This document shows, one piece after another, positions 52,214 through 61,186 of a stretch of DNA of 64,000 bases. A program made the translations under genes and the position numbers. The DNA comes from Actinomyces oricola. GTDB taxonomy: Bacteria; Actinomycetota; Actinomycetes; Actinomycetales; Actinomycetaceae. How positions within the stretch are numbered: position 1 is the first letter of the stretch; every line of letters starts with the position of its first letter. The notes under the pieces are model-generated. The model worked only from the letters and a program-made list of their open reading frames with translations. It did not search any database and was not told the origin of the DNA. The stretch is taken from NCBI RefSeq assembly GCF_004104015.1, contig NZ_RYFV01000001.1, positions 62,001-126,000 on the forward strand, read 5' to 3'.

Positions 52214-53380
52214 ATGCGGCCCTTTGAGATGACGGTTCCAGCCCAAGACTCCTTGCCCGAGCTCCGTCTGTCCATGCCCACCGAAGCGGACATTGAGCGC
52301 ATCCACGCCATCTGCCAGGACCCCGACATCCAGGAGTGGACGACCGTCCCTGCCGGCTACACCTGGAACGACGCCCACCACTTCGTCACCGGCATTGTGG
52401 CCCCCGGCTGGGAGAAGGGCAACGACCTGAACTGGGCGGTGCGCGAACCCGACTCCTCACATCCCGACGGCTGGCGCCTCGTGGGCATGATCGGCATGAT
52501 CGGCGCCCCGGGCGGAGCCTGGGAGATCGGCTACTGGCTGGCCCCGGAATCCCGCGGCCACGGCATTATGGTGCGCGCCGCCAAAGCACTGATCACCGTC
52601 GCCTTCAACCCGGAGGGGCCCGTGAAGGCTCAGGCCCTGCAGTGGCGCTGCGACATTCACGATGGCGTCCCCAATTGGGCGTCCTGGCGGGTGGCCTGGT
52701 CGCTGGGCTTCCGCCGTGAGGGGCATGTGCGCGCATTCCTGGCCAACGGCGGGGTCCTGCGCGACGGTTGGATCGGCACTCTGCTGCCGGGGGACCCCTT
52801 GCGCCCGGCCGCCCCCTGGGACGGACCGCTGCCCGCACGGCTGCGCGGCACTCAGGGCATGGCCTCCTCCCACGCCGCCGGGGCGGCCCAGCCGCTGGTG
52901 GCGCATGACGGCGTCGGTGAGCGCGAGGGCGATGACCCTGAGGCGCTGGTGCGCCGCTTTCACCGCGTCTACGGGTTGCCCGTCCAGACTGATGAGCCCA
53001 GCCTGGATCGGCCCAGCCTGCACATGCGCATGGGCTTAATCGCTGAGGAGTTCGCCGAACTCACGGCAGCCGTCTACGGGCCGGCGGCCCGCACCGAAAT
53101 CGAGGAGGCCTACAAGCGGGCGGTGGCCGCTGACGATGGTCGGCGCGACACTGTGGAGGCGGCCGACGCCCTGGCCGACCTGGTCTACGTCATCTACGGC
53201 ATGGCCCTGGAGACCGGTATTGACCTGCCGGCGGTCTTAGCCGAGGTCCAGCGCTCCAACCTCTCCAAGCTCGGTCCCGACGGCCGCCCGATTTACCGGG
53301 AGGACGGCAAGGTTCTCAAGGGGCCGGGCTACTTCAGCCCCGACGTGGCCGGAGTGCTCAAGCGCCACCGGCTGCGCTGA
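52214..53380 (+). CDS. GNAT N-acetyltransferase fused to a MazG/HisE-like NTP pyrophosphohydrolase domain
   Basis: A 388-residue fusion. Residues 15-200 form a RimJ/RimL-type GNAT domain (IGYWLAPESRGHGIMVRAAKALI holds the acetyl-CoA loop R/Q-x-x-G-x-G/A variant). A 40-residue linker leads to residues 243-388, an all-alpha NTP-PPase domain with EE-x2-E (E278, E279, E282) and E-x2-D (E315, D318, plus D322) metal residues, followed by a conserved NLSKLGPDGRPIYREDGKVLKGPGYF tail like that of solo MazG-like proteins. No frameshift at the junction. Probably a house-cleaning enzyme with an added acetyltransferase; the physiological substrates are unknown. Confidence 0.85.
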   Translation: MRPFEMTVPAQDSLPELRLSMPTEADIERIHAICQDPDIQEWTTVPAGYTWNDAHHFVTGIVAPGWEKGNDLNWAVREPDSSHPDGWRLVGMIGMIGAPGGAWEIGYWLAPESRGHGIMVRAAKALITVAFNPEGPVKAQALQWRCDIHDGVPNWASWRVAWSLGFRREGHVRAFLANGGVLRDGWIGTLLPGDPLRPAAPWDGPLPARLRGTQGMASSHAAGAAQPLVAHDGVGEREGDDPEALVRRFHRVYGLPVQTDEPSLDRPSLHMRMGLIAEEFAELTAAVYGPAARTEIEEAYKRAVAADDGRRDTVEAADALADLVYVIYGMALETGIDLPAVLAEVQRSNLSKLGPDGRPIYREDGKVLKGPGYFSPDVAGVLKRHRLR

Positions 53381-53440
53381 AGAGAGCTCCGCGTCTGGGT
53401 CGGAGAACTCACAGAAGCTGTGTCCGGAACCGCACCCGCA

Positions 53441-53469
53441 CCGACATCAAACTGAACTACACGTAAAGT
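53441..53469 (+). promoter_or_regulatory. Promoter of the MFS exporter
   Basis: CCGACA (53441-53446) and TAAAGT (53464-53469) spaced by 17 bp, with the GTG 12 nt after the -10. The -10 lies inside the operator palindrome. Confidence 0.55.
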
Positions 53470-53476
53470 ACAGTTT
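53449..53476. promoter_or_regulatory. Probable TetR-family operator
   Basis: A 28-bp imperfect palindrome: AAACTGAACTACAC against its mirror AAACTGTACTTTAC, 11 of 14 positions matching. Strikingly AT-rich in this genome and covering the spacer and -10 of the exporter promoter, 5 nt before the start codon. The TetR gene downstream is the obvious ligand. Confidence 0.75.
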
Positions 53477-53481
53477 CGGGC

Positions 53482-55185
53482 GTGAACCAGACCCCTTCGC
53501 CGAGCGCGGCGGCACCCGCCGCGCAAGAAGCCCCCGCCCCGCGCACCCGCGACTGGGCGGCGCTGGCCGTCCTAACCCTCGCTGTGACCCTGCTGTCCAT
53601 TGACTCCACGGTCCTGGCGCTGGCCATCCCCTCCCTGAGCGTGGACCTGGCGCCCTCGGCCAGCCAGCTGCTGTGGATCGGGGACGTCTACTCCTTCACT
53701 CTGGCCGGGTTGCTGGTCACCATGGGCAATGTTGCGGACAGGATCGGGCGCCGCCGCCTTCTGCTCATGGGGACGGTGGGGTTCGGAGCATCCAGCATGC
53801 TGGCCGCCTTCGCCCCCAGCGCCGCAGCGCTCATCGCCGCTCGGGCCCTGCTGGGGGTCAGCGGGGCCACCATTATGCCCTCGACGCTCTCCCTTATCCG
53901 CAATATCTTCCCCGGCTCCCGCCATCGGACCACCGCCATCGCCATCTGGTCGGCCGGCACCTCGGGCGGCACCGCCCTAGGGCCACTGGTGGGCGGAATC
54001 CTCCTGGAACACTTCTGGTGGGGCAGCGTCTTCCTCATTAACGTCCCGGTCATGGTCCTCGTCATTGGCGCGGGGCTGTGGCTGCTCCCCGAGTCGCGCA
54101 ATGAGCGGGGAGCCCCCATTGACCTGCTCTCGGCGGCACTGTCCGTGGGGGCGATCGTCCCAATGGTCTACGCCGTGAAGTCCTTCGCGCACGATGGGCC
54201 GACACTCACCGCGATGGCCGCCCTTCTGGCGGGGCTCATGGCCGGCCGCATCTTCCTGCGCCGCCAGCGCACCCTGGTCGCCCCGCTGATCGACGTCGGG
54301 TTGTTCCGGCGCCCCGCCTTCACCTGGGCGGTCCTGGCCACCGTTATGGCGGTCTTCGCCCTGGCCGGCCTGCTCTACTTCTTCTCCCAGTACCTTCAGC
54401 TGGTGCGGGGCTTCTCCACGCTCCGGGCAGGGCTCACCGAGCTGCCGATTTCTGCGGCCTCGATTGCGGTGGTGGTGATTGTGGCGCGCCTCGTGCGCCG
54501 GATCGGCCACGGGCGGGCCCTGGGCGGGGGCCTCATCTTGAGCGCCGTCGGGCTGCTCGTGGTGGCCGTGGCCGAGAGCTGGGGCGGGATCGCGCTTATC
54601 TGCGTGGGCCTGCTCATTATTGGCACCGGCACCGGCCTGGCCTTCACCGTTTCCACCGGGGCGATTCTGGGCTCCGTGCCCGCTAACCGGGCGGGGGCCG
54701 CTTCTGCAATCTCCGAAACCGGCTTAGAACTCGGCGTCGCCCTGGGCATTGCCGTACTGGGCACCGTCCAGGATCTCGGCTACCGCTTGAGGCTGGGCGA
54801 CATCCACGAGCAGGTGCCCCAGGGCGTCTCTGAGGCCGCCCACCAGTCCCTGGCCACCCTGGCCGGCGCCTATGAGCCGAGCGATGCCCTCCAGGCGGCG
54901 CTCTTCGCCCGGGCCCAGACCGCCTTCACCCACGCCATGCAGACCACCGCCGTCATAGCCGCCGCCATCCTCATCTACGCGGGGATTATGGCAGCGCGCC
55001 GAGTCCCCGCCGCGGGAGCGGTCGACGGCGAATCCCGCACCCGGCCCCAGGGGACCGGTGGGACCAATCCTGAGGCGGCGGCCTCCCCAGATAGGACCGG
55101 GCCCTCCGCCGAGCGGGACTCCGGCCGGATCGCCGACCCCTTGAACGCCCTCCCGGCCCCGGTGGACGAGAGTGGACGAGGCTGA
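53482..55185 (+). CDS. MFS transporter, DHA2/14-TM drug exporter type
   Basis: A 567-residue carrier with about 14 membrane helices starting LAVLTLAVTLLSIDSTVLALAIPSL. Motif A-like GNVADRIGRRRLLLMG and motif C-like GPLVGGILLEHFWWGSVFLINVP are typical of EmrB/QacA proton-driven multidrug efflux. The cytoplasmic tail is Pro/Arg-rich. GTG start; no clear ribosome site, possibly a very short leader. The TetR gene follows after 14 nt in the same direction, giving an autoregulated pair. Confidence 0.92.
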   Translation: MNQTPSPSAAAPAAQEAPAPRTRDWAALAVLTLAVTLLSIDSTVLALAIPSLSVDLAPSASQLLWIGDVYSFTLAGLLVTMGNVADRIGRRRLLLMGTVGFGASSMLAAFAPSAAALIAARALLGVSGATIMPSTLSLIRNIFPGSRHRTTAIAIWSAGTSGGTALGPLVGGILLEHFWWGSVFLINVPVMVLVIGAGLWLLPESRNERGAPIDLLSAALSVGAIVPMVYAVKSFAHDGPTLTAMAALLAGLMAGRIFLRRQRTLVAPLIDVGLFRRPAFTWAVLATVMAVFALAGLLYFFSQYLQLVRGFSTLRAGLTELPISAASIAVVVIVARLVRRIGHGRALGGGLILSAVGLLVVAVAESWGGIALICVGLLIIGTGTGLAFTVSTGAILGSVPANRAGAASAISETGLELGVALGIAVLGTVQDLGYRLRLGDIHEQVPQGVSEAAHQSLATLAGAYEPSDALQAALFARAQTAFTHAMQTTAVIAAAILIYAGIMAARRVPAAGAVDGESRTRPQGTGGTNPEAAASPDRTGPSAERDSGRIADPLNALPAPVDESGRG

Positions 55186-55199
55186 GAGAGGACGAGCGG

Positions 55200-55733
55200 A
55201 TGAGAGCCTCCAAGCGGGAGCGCATTATTGAAGGCGCCCTGGAACTGGCGCAGCACGGCGGCTTCGATCACCTCACCTTCGAGGCCCTGGCCGAGCACGT
55301 GGGGCTGACTCGCGGGGGACTCGTCTATCATTTCGCCACCAAGCAGGCCCTTCTGGAGGGGATTGCCGCCGCCCTCCTGGAACGCTGGCGCCACGAGGCC
55401 GAGCAGGCCCTGGGCGGGCCGCTGGAGGAGGCGGACCGCACCGAGCGGATACGCGCCCTGGTCCGCAGTGTCATCTCCGGGGAGATCCTCCCCGGGGAGT
55501 TGTCCTTCATGCTCTCGGGCGCCCCCGAGGCCACCGCCCTGGCGCAGGCCTGGGATGCCCTGTGCCTGGAGTGGGTGGGCGATCCCGCTGATCTGACCCC
55601 CATGCAGCGAGTGGCCATCTTGGCCATGGACGGATGGTGGGCCAATCAGGCGAGCGGCGCCGGAAGTCACAATCCTCAGGACGAGGCCACCCGGGAACTC
55701 ATTATCGCCCTGGCAGCGGGAGACCCAAGATGA
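55200..55733 (+). CDS. TetR/AcrR family transcriptional regulator
   Basis: A 177-residue repressor: N-terminal HTH RERIIEGALELAQHGGFDHLTFEALAEHVGLTRGGLVYHFATKQALLEGI, and a short helical ligand domain. The recognition helix TRGGLVYHF is typical. Cotranscribed behind the MFS exporter with GAGAGAGGA before its ATG. Likely represses the exporter through the palindrome at 53449-53476 and is released by a drug-like ligand; inference from context. Confidence 0.92.
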   Translation: MRASKRERIIEGALELAQHGGFDHLTFEALAEHVGLTRGGLVYHFATKQALLEGIAAALLERWRHEAEQALGGPLEEADRTERIRALVRSVISGEILPGELSFMLSGAPEATALAQAWDALCLEWVGDPADLTPMQRVAILAMDGWWANQASGAGSHNPQDEATRELIIALAAGDPR

Positions 55734-55807
55734 AGGACGGGACTATTGGCCCACCCCTGAGGGGGCGGTAGGGACGGCCGGCTCCCAGCTCATGGCACGA
55801 TGGTCCC

Positions 55808-57865
55808 ATGACCGAGCCGATCAATGACGGTGGCGCCGGTGCCGCCCTGCCCGAGACCAACTGCTTCGCCCGCCCCTGGACCCTGGAGCTGGGCCTGCCG
55901 GACTTCGCCTCAGTCGCGCACGCCGACATTGAGCCGGCCGTGCGCGCCGGCATGAACATCCAACGCCGGGAGTGGGAGGCGGTGGCCACCAACCCGGCGC
56001 CTGCCACTATTGCCAACACCGTTGAGGCCCTGGAGCGCTCCGGCGACCTGCTGGAGCGGGCCCTGACCGTTCTGTACGCCCTGACCAGCGCCACCGACTG
56101 CCTTGACTTAGACGCCCTGGAGGAGAAGCTGGCCCCCGAGTTGGCCGCTCACAAGGACGCCTACAACCTGGATGCGCGCCTCTATCATCGCTTTCAGGCC
56201 CTTAACGACCTGGTCGCCGCCAGCCCGGATGGCCGGGCCCACGACGCCGACGGGCGCCCCATTGACCCCGAGACCGCCCGTCTCATCGGCCTGGCCGTGG
56301 AGGCCTTCGAGCGCGACGGAGTCGACCTGGATGGTGAGCAGGCCCAGCGACTGCGCGAGATCAATGCCCGCATGACGGCCCTGGAGACGCGCTTCTCCAC
56401 CCTGGCCACCGAGGCCATGCACGCAGCCGGCGTCGCCAACTACACGGCCACGCCCGCACTGGCCACCACCCGCCCCCACGCCGCCCGCCAGGCGCTCCTG
56501 GAGCGCGCCATGACGCGGGGCCTGGGCGGGGAGCACGACACCCGCCCCCTGGTCCTGGAACTGGCACAGCTGCGTGCCGAGCGGGCCGCCCTCCTGGGTT
56601 ACCCGCACCACGCGGCCATTATTGCCGCACAGTCCGCCGCCGGGACCACCCGGGCGGTTGGCGGCATGCTCGCGCGCCTGGCCGGACCGGCCATGGCCAA
56701 CGCCCGCGTCGAGGCACGCGGCCTGGCCGCCCGCATGGCCGCCGACCCCCAGACCCAGCCGGGGGAGTCCTTCGGCCCGGCGGACTGGCCCCTGTACCAG
56801 GCCGCTGAGCGCAAGGAGAGGTTCGGTGTCGACGACGCAACCCTGGCCCCCTACCTGGAGTTGTGGAGCGTCGTCGAGCAGGGCGTCTTCTACGCCGCCA
56901 CCGCCCTGTACGGCATTGGCTTCCACGAGCGCCAGGACCTGGCCGCCCACATGTATGACCCCACCGTGCGCGTGTGGGAGGTGCGCGATGGCCGCCACCG
57001 CGACGCGCCGCTCCTGGGGCTGTTCGTGGGCGACTACTACGCACGCGAGGGCAAGTCCGGGGGCGCTTGGATGTCCAACCTGGTCGAGCAGTCCCAGCTG
57101 CTGGGGCGCCGGCCCGTGGTCATTAACTGCGCCAATATTGAGCGGCCCGACTCCGGGCCCACACTGCTGACCTGGGACGAGGTCATCACCTGCTTCCACG
57201 AGTTCGGCCACGCCCTCCACGGCCTGCTGGCCGACTCCCGCTACCCCTCGGCGTCGGGGGCCAACGTGCCCCCCGACGTCGTAGAGTTCCCCAGCCAGGT
57301 CAACGAAACCTGGGCGCTGCACCCCATGGTCCTGGCCTCCTACGCCCGCCACGTTGAAACCGGTGAGCCCATGCCCGCCCACCTCAGTGAACGGCTGCGC
57401 GGCCAGGGGGCCTTCGGCCAGGGCTATGCCACCACTGAGTATCTGGGGGCCGCCCTGCTGGACCAGGCCTGGCACACCCTTAGCGCCGAGCACGTGCCCA
57501 CCCAGGTCCAGGACGTGGAGGACTTCGAGCACACGGCGCTCGCCGGCGCCGGCATTGACGACGCCCTGGTGCCCCCGCGCTACCGCTCGACCTACTTCTC
57601 CCACAGTTTCGCGGGAGGCTACTCGGCCGCCTACTACGCCTACATTTGGAGCGAGGTCATGGCCGCCGATGCCGCCGCCTGGTTCCGCACCGACGGGCAG
57701 GGCGCGCGCGATGGCGACCTGGGCCTGAACCGGGCGGCCGGCGACGCCTTCCGCCGAGAGTTCCTTTCCCGGGGCGACTCGCGCGACGCGGGGGAGTCCT
57801 ACCGCGCATTCACCGGCAATGACCCCCGGATTGAGCCACTCCTGGAGCGCCGCGGATTGGCCTGA
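55808..57865 (+). CDS. M3 family metallopeptidase, peptidyl-dipeptidase Dcp-like
   Basis: A 685-residue zinc peptidase. H464-E465-F-G-H468 (CFHEFGHALHG) with downstream Glu493 in VEFPSQVNETW gives the zinc site; C-terminal YRSTYFSHSFAGGYSAAYYAYIWSEV is the Dcp/OpdA signature. No signal peptide, so it is cytoplasmic and probably releases dipeptides from peptide C-termini. Starts 74 nt after the TetR gene. Confidence 0.94.
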   Translation: MTEPINDGGAGAALPETNCFARPWTLELGLPDFASVAHADIEPAVRAGMNIQRREWEAVATNPAPATIANTVEALERSGDLLERALTVLYALTSATDCLDLDALEEKLAPELAAHKDAYNLDARLYHRFQALNDLVAASPDGRAHDADGRPIDPETARLIGLAVEAFERDGVDLDGEQAQRLREINARMTALETRFSTLATEAMHAAGVANYTATPALATTRPHAARQALLERAMTRGLGGEHDTRPLVLELAQLRAERAALLGYPHHAAIIAAQSAAGTTRAVGGMLARLAGPAMANARVEARGLAARMAADPQTQPGESFGPADWPLYQAAERKERFGVDDATLAPYLELWSVVEQGVFYAATALYGIGFHERQDLAAHMYDPTVRVWEVRDGRHRDAPLLGLFVGDYYAREGKSGGAWMSNLVEQSQLLGRRPVVINCANIERPDSGPTLLTWDEVITCFHEFGHALHGLLADSRYPSASGANVPPDVVEFPSQVNETWALHPMVLASYARHVETGEPMPAHLSERLRGQGAFGQGYATTEYLGAALLDQAWHTLSAEHVPTQVQDVEDFEHTALAGAGIDDALVPPRYRSTYFSHSFAGGYSAAYYAYIWSEVMAADAAAWFRTDGQGARDGDLGLNRAAGDAFRREFLSRGDSRDAGESYRAFTGNDPRIEPLLERRGLA

Positions 57866-57912
57866 ACCGCACCAAGCACCACAGTCCCACACACAACCCG
57901 GAAGGATCACAA

Positions 57913-59061
57913 ATGACTCGCGTCACTATTGTTGGCGGCGGTTATGGCGGGATTACGGTCGCCAAGGACCTCGACAACATTGCCGAGGTCACACTCATTG
58001 AGCAGAAGGACACCTTCGTCAATCACGCCGCCGCCCTGCGCGCCACCGTGGACCGCGACTGGGCCAAGAAGATCTTCATGCCCTACGATCATCTGCTCAC
58101 GCGGGGCCGTGTGATACACGGTACGGCGTTGGCCGTGCACGGCACGACCGTCAAGGTCTCGGGCGTGGGCGACATCCAGGCCGACCACCTGGTCTTGGCG
58201 ACCGGCACCGCCTACCCCTTCCCGGCCAAGCACCTGGAGTCCTCCCAGGTGATCGCCGAGGCTCGCATAGAGCGCGCCCGCTCCAACTTAGAGCAGGCCG
58301 GCCGCGTCCTCATTGTGGGCGCCGGGGCGGTGGGCGTGGAACTGGCCGGAGAGATCACCTCAGCCTTCCCGGGCGTCGCGGTGACCATGCTGGAGGCCGC
58401 CGACCAGATCTTGCCGCACGGCGACTACAAGCCCGAGCTGCGCCGCGCTATCGCCTCCCAGCTTCTGGAGCGGGGCGTAGAGATGATCACGGGGGACAGG
58501 CTCAGTTTCCTGCCGCCGGTCGACGTCGGCGTGCTCTCACCCTTCAGGGTCACCACCAAGGGCGGGCGCCGCATTGAGGCCGACATGTGGTTCCGCGCCT
58601 ACGGTTCAACGGCTGCCACCGGCTACCTCGGTGAGGACTATGACGCGATCCGCCACTACGACGGCACGATCCGCGTGGACGGGCAGCTGCGGGTGGTGGA
58701 CCACCCCGGGGTGTGGGCGATTGGCGACATTACGGACGTGCGCGAGTCCAAGAGGGCTGACGCCGCCCGCGCCCACGCCCAGGTGGTGGCCACCAATATC
58801 AAGGACGTAATCGCCGGCCGCGAGCCCTCGGCCACTTATACGCCCAAGCCCGAGCTCGTCCTGCTGCCGCTGGGGCCGGAAGGAGGCGCCTCCCAGATCC
58901 TGCGCCATGGCATCCGCGTGGTGGTGGGGCCCGAGGAGACCAGTCGCCTCAAGGGTGAGGACCTGTACCTGGGACTGGTGGCCTCCCAGCTCGGACTGGA
59001 GGGGGAAACGGCGCCCGCGGGCACCGGGACCGGGCGCGCGGGGGAGGGCGTGAGCCGGTAG
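57913..59061 (+). CDS. FAD-dependent oxidoreductase, NDH-2/AIF-like
   Basis: A 382-residue two-dinucleotide-fold flavoprotein: VTIVGGGYGGITVAKDL (FAD), LVLATGTAY, VLIVGAGAVGVELAGEI (NAD(P)), and VWAIGDITDV (FAD). It lacks the membrane-binding C-terminal amphipathic region of full-length NDH-2, and resembles the smaller AMID/FSP1-like group. Electron acceptor unknown. GAAGGA precedes the ATG; it is 47 nt after the M3 peptidase gene. Confidence 0.88.
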   Translation: MTRVTIVGGGYGGITVAKDLDNIAEVTLIEQKDTFVNHAAALRATVDRDWAKKIFMPYDHLLTRGRVIHGTALAVHGTTVKVSGVGDIQADHLVLATGTAYPFPAKHLESSQVIAEARIERARSNLEQAGRVLIVGAGAVGVELAGEITSAFPGVAVTMLEAADQILPHGDYKPELRRAIASQLLERGVEMITGDRLSFLPPVDVGVLSPFRVTTKGGRRIEADMWFRAYGSTAATGYLGEDYDAIRHYDGTIRVDGQLRVVDHPGVWAIGDITDVRESKRADAARAHAQVVATNIKDVIAGREPSATYTPKPELVLLPLGPEGGASQILRHGIRVVVGPEETSRLKGEDLYLGLVASQLGLEGETAPAGTGTGRAGEGVSR

Positions 59062-59064
59062 TCT
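59059..59064 (+). promoter_or_regulatory. -10 element for the acidic protein gene, predicted leaderless
   Basis: TAGTCT overlaps the stop of the previous gene and sits 7 nt before the ATG at 59072, so transcription would begin at about the start codon. No -35 was convincing. Confidence 0.45.
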
Positions 59065-59071
59065 GTCTTAC

Positions 59072-59377
59072 ATGACGAACGATCCGCGGTCCGCGCTCAA
59101 CCGGCTCATTGCCGCCTTCGAGGCGCACTTGGACGCTGCCGCCACCGGGGATGAGCTCTCCCCGGCTGTGGTCGCGGCCGAGAGCACCCTCCAGGACGCC
59201 TTCTTCACCTATGACGACGCCCTGTTCACCGCCTACGGCATCGAGCTCCCCTTCGACACCTTCGACGGCGAGGATGACGAGGACTACGAGGATGACATTG
59301 ACGACGATGACGATGACGAATACGAGGACGACGACTACGAGGATGAAGAGGATGACGACGACCGTGAGGAGGACTGA
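59072..59377 (+). CDS. Small acidic protein (annotated as primosomal protein in relatives)
   Basis: A 101-residue protein. Residues 1-60 are helical (DPRSALNRLIAAFEAHLDAA ... AAESTLQDAFFTYDDALFTAYGI); the last 40 are almost only Asp, Glu and Tyr. Similar short proteins in other Actinobacteria carry the name primosomal protein without evidence. The tail could mimic nucleic acid or bind a basic partner. No domain or function recognised. Confidence 0.75.
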   Translation: MTNDPRSALNRLIAAFEAHLDAAATGDELSPAVVAAESTLQDAFFTYDDALFTAYGIELPFDTFDGEDDEDYEDDIDDDDDDEYEDDDYEDEEDDDDREED

Positions 59378-59425
59378 GCCCTCCCCCGCCTGAGGAGCTC
59401 GGCCCCGCCGGCGCCGCACCGGCCA

Positions 59426-59465
59426 GCAGGTTGCCCCGCACCCGGGTGGGTGCGGGGCAACCTGC
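59426..59465. terminator. Bidirectional terminator with an 18-bp perfect stem
   Basis: Arms 59426-59443 and 59448-59465 pair perfectly over 18 bp around a GGGT loop, between the acidic protein gene and the convergent aldo/keto reductase. The strongest hairpin in the window; no U-tract. Confidence 0.85.
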
Positions 59466-59509
59466 CTGCTGCCCGAGGCTGCGACGTAGAGCCGCCGTAG
59501 AGTCCCGGG

Positions 59510-60490
59510 TCAAAAACGCTCTGGATAGCCCCATCCGGGGGCGGTGATCTCATCCAGGGCGTGACGGATCTGGGGTGGCAGGGCGAGGTCCTCGGCGGCC
59601 AGGGCGCCTCGCAACTGGGAGGGGGTGCGCGCACCCACAATGGTGGAGGAGATGCCGGCGGCGTCGCGCGCCCAGGCCAGCGCCACCTCGACGGGCTTGC
59701 GGTCAAGGCCCACGGCGGCGGTGGCCACAGCCTCGACCACCCCCCGGTGGGCGGTGCCCAGGTAGGGGGCGACGTAGGAGCGCAGGTGGGGGGAGGCCGC
59801 CCGCGAGTCGGGGGGCGTGGAGGCCCGGTATTTGCCGGTGAGGATGCCGCGCCCCAGGGGGGCGTAGCCGATGACGCCGAAACCGAGGGCTTCGGCGGCG
59901 GGGACGAGCTCGCGCTCAATGCCGCGGGTCAACAGGGAGTGCTCAACCTCGACGGCCGCCATTCCGGGCCCCTGGGCGTCCACGTGCAGGAGGTTGGCGG
60001 TGTGAACAGTGGCCCAGGCCGGATGGTTGGACAGGCCCACGTAGCGGGTGCGTCCACTGGCCACGGCCAGGCGCAGGGCGTGGGCCGTCTCCTCCAAGGG
60101 CGTGGTGGGGTCGGGGACCTGGACCAGCCACAGGTCGAGGTGGTCGGTGCGCAGGCGGGCCAGGGAGGAGTCCAGGGCGTCCAGGAGGGTGCCGCGTGAG
60201 GCGTCGGCGACGGTGGGCCGAGTGCCGGTGCGCCAGGTGCGGACGCCGGCCTTGGATATGAGAACAATGTCCTGCCTGTCAATGTGGTCGTGCAGCAGCC
60301 CGCCAATAACCTCTTCGCTGACACCTTCACAGTAGGAGGCGGCAGTGTCCAGCAGGGTACCGCCGGCGTCGAGGAAGACGTCGAGCTGCTCGCGAGCCTC
60401 GAGCTCATCGGTGTCACGGCCCCAGGTCATGGTGCCCAGGCCGACGCTAGACACGCGCAGGCCGGTACGTCCCAGTCTCCTGTGCTCCAT
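59510..60490 (-). CDS. Aldo/keto reductase
   Basis: A 326-residue TIM-barrel NADPH oxidoreductase. Tetrad positions: D48 (LLDTAASY), Y53, K80 (ISKAG), but the usual His (in LxxHxPD) is Gln124 in LDLWLVQVPDP. The cofactor-loop motif GARTPSQLRGALAAEDL is present, so NADPH binding is likely. Loss of the His may change the substrate range or pH response. Monocistronic, ending at a shared terminator. Confidence 0.92.
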   Translation of the reverse strand: MEHRRLGRTGLRVSSVGLGTMTWGRDTDELEAREQLDVFLDAGGTLLDTAASYCEGVSEEVIGGLLHDHIDRQDIVLISKAGVRTWRTGTRPTVADASRGTLLDALDSSLARLRTDHLDLWLVQVPDPTTPLEETAHALRLAVASGRTRYVGLSNHPAWATVHTANLLHVDAQGPGMAAVEVEHSLLTRGIERELVPAAEALGFGVIGYAPLGRGILTGKYRASTPPDSRAASPHLRSYVAPYLGTAHRGVVEAVATAAVGLDRKPVEVALAWARDAAGISSTIVGARTPSQLRGALAAEDLALPPQIRHALDEITAPGWGYPERF

Positions 60491-60580
60491 GAGCCAACCG
60501 TAGAGCGATCAGAGGGCGGGGCGGCTCAGGCGGCGCTCGTCCGGCGCGCCGTGCCTCAAAGCCACCGTGCCAGTAGGTGC

Positions 60581-61186
60581 TCAGAGCACACGGGCGACGG
60601 TGTCAAAGGAATGCCGCTTACCACGGGGCCGGTAGGCGTCCTCGGTTCCATGGCCGACGTTGACAATAGCGATGCTCCGCCAGGGGCGGTCGGCGTGGAA
60701 CTGCGCGTCAATGCCGGGCAGGTCAGCGCCGGTCATAACGCCGACATCGAGTCCTTCGGCCCGCAGGGTGACAATCAAGTACCCGAGCTGGAGGAGGGCT
60801 GAGTCATGGGCCATTGCGTAGCGGGTCTGTGGGGAGTCCGCGAGGAAATCCAGGACCCAGTCCGCTGCGTCCAGGTCCCGCATGGACTGGTGGACGTCCA
60901 TGTCCGCGCTGGCCACAAGGGTCAAGGGGGCGCCGGCCACGGCCGGTCGGTTCGCCTCGGCCACAAGGGGGAGGAGTCGGTCACGGGCCTCCGGGGTGGC
61001 AATGAGGTCCAGGCGCAGGGGTTGGGAGTTAAAGGCGGTGGGGGCCCACCGGGCGTTGTTGTAGGCGCGGGCGACCTCCTCGACGGGAGCGGGCTCGTCG
61101 CGGAACGCCCGAGCGGTGCGGGCGGCGGCGAAAAGGGCCGCCATAGATTCCTGGTCAATACGGCTCTGGTCTGATGAGGTGCTCAT
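60581..61186 (-). CDS. Nitroreductase family protein, RutE-like
   Basis: A 201-residue FMN-dependent oxidoreductase resembling malonic-semialdehyde reductase RutE/HadB. RTARAFRDEP, NNARWAPTAFNSQPLRLDLI and GVMTGADLPGIDAQF are family patterns. No other rut gene is near, so the substrate is unknown. ATG 61186 overlaps the stop of the nuclease gene (ATGA), so it is the second gene of that unit. Confidence 0.88.
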   Translation of the reverse strand: MSTSSDQSRIDQESMAALFAAARTARAFRDEPAPVEEVARAYNNARWAPTAFNSQPLRLDLIATPEARDRLLPLVAEANRPAVAGAPLTLVASADMDVHQSMRDLDAADWVLDFLADSPQTRYAMAHDSALLQLGYLIVTLRAEGLDVGVMTGADLPGIDAQFHADRPWRSIAIVNVGHGTEDAYRPRGKRHSFDTVARVL

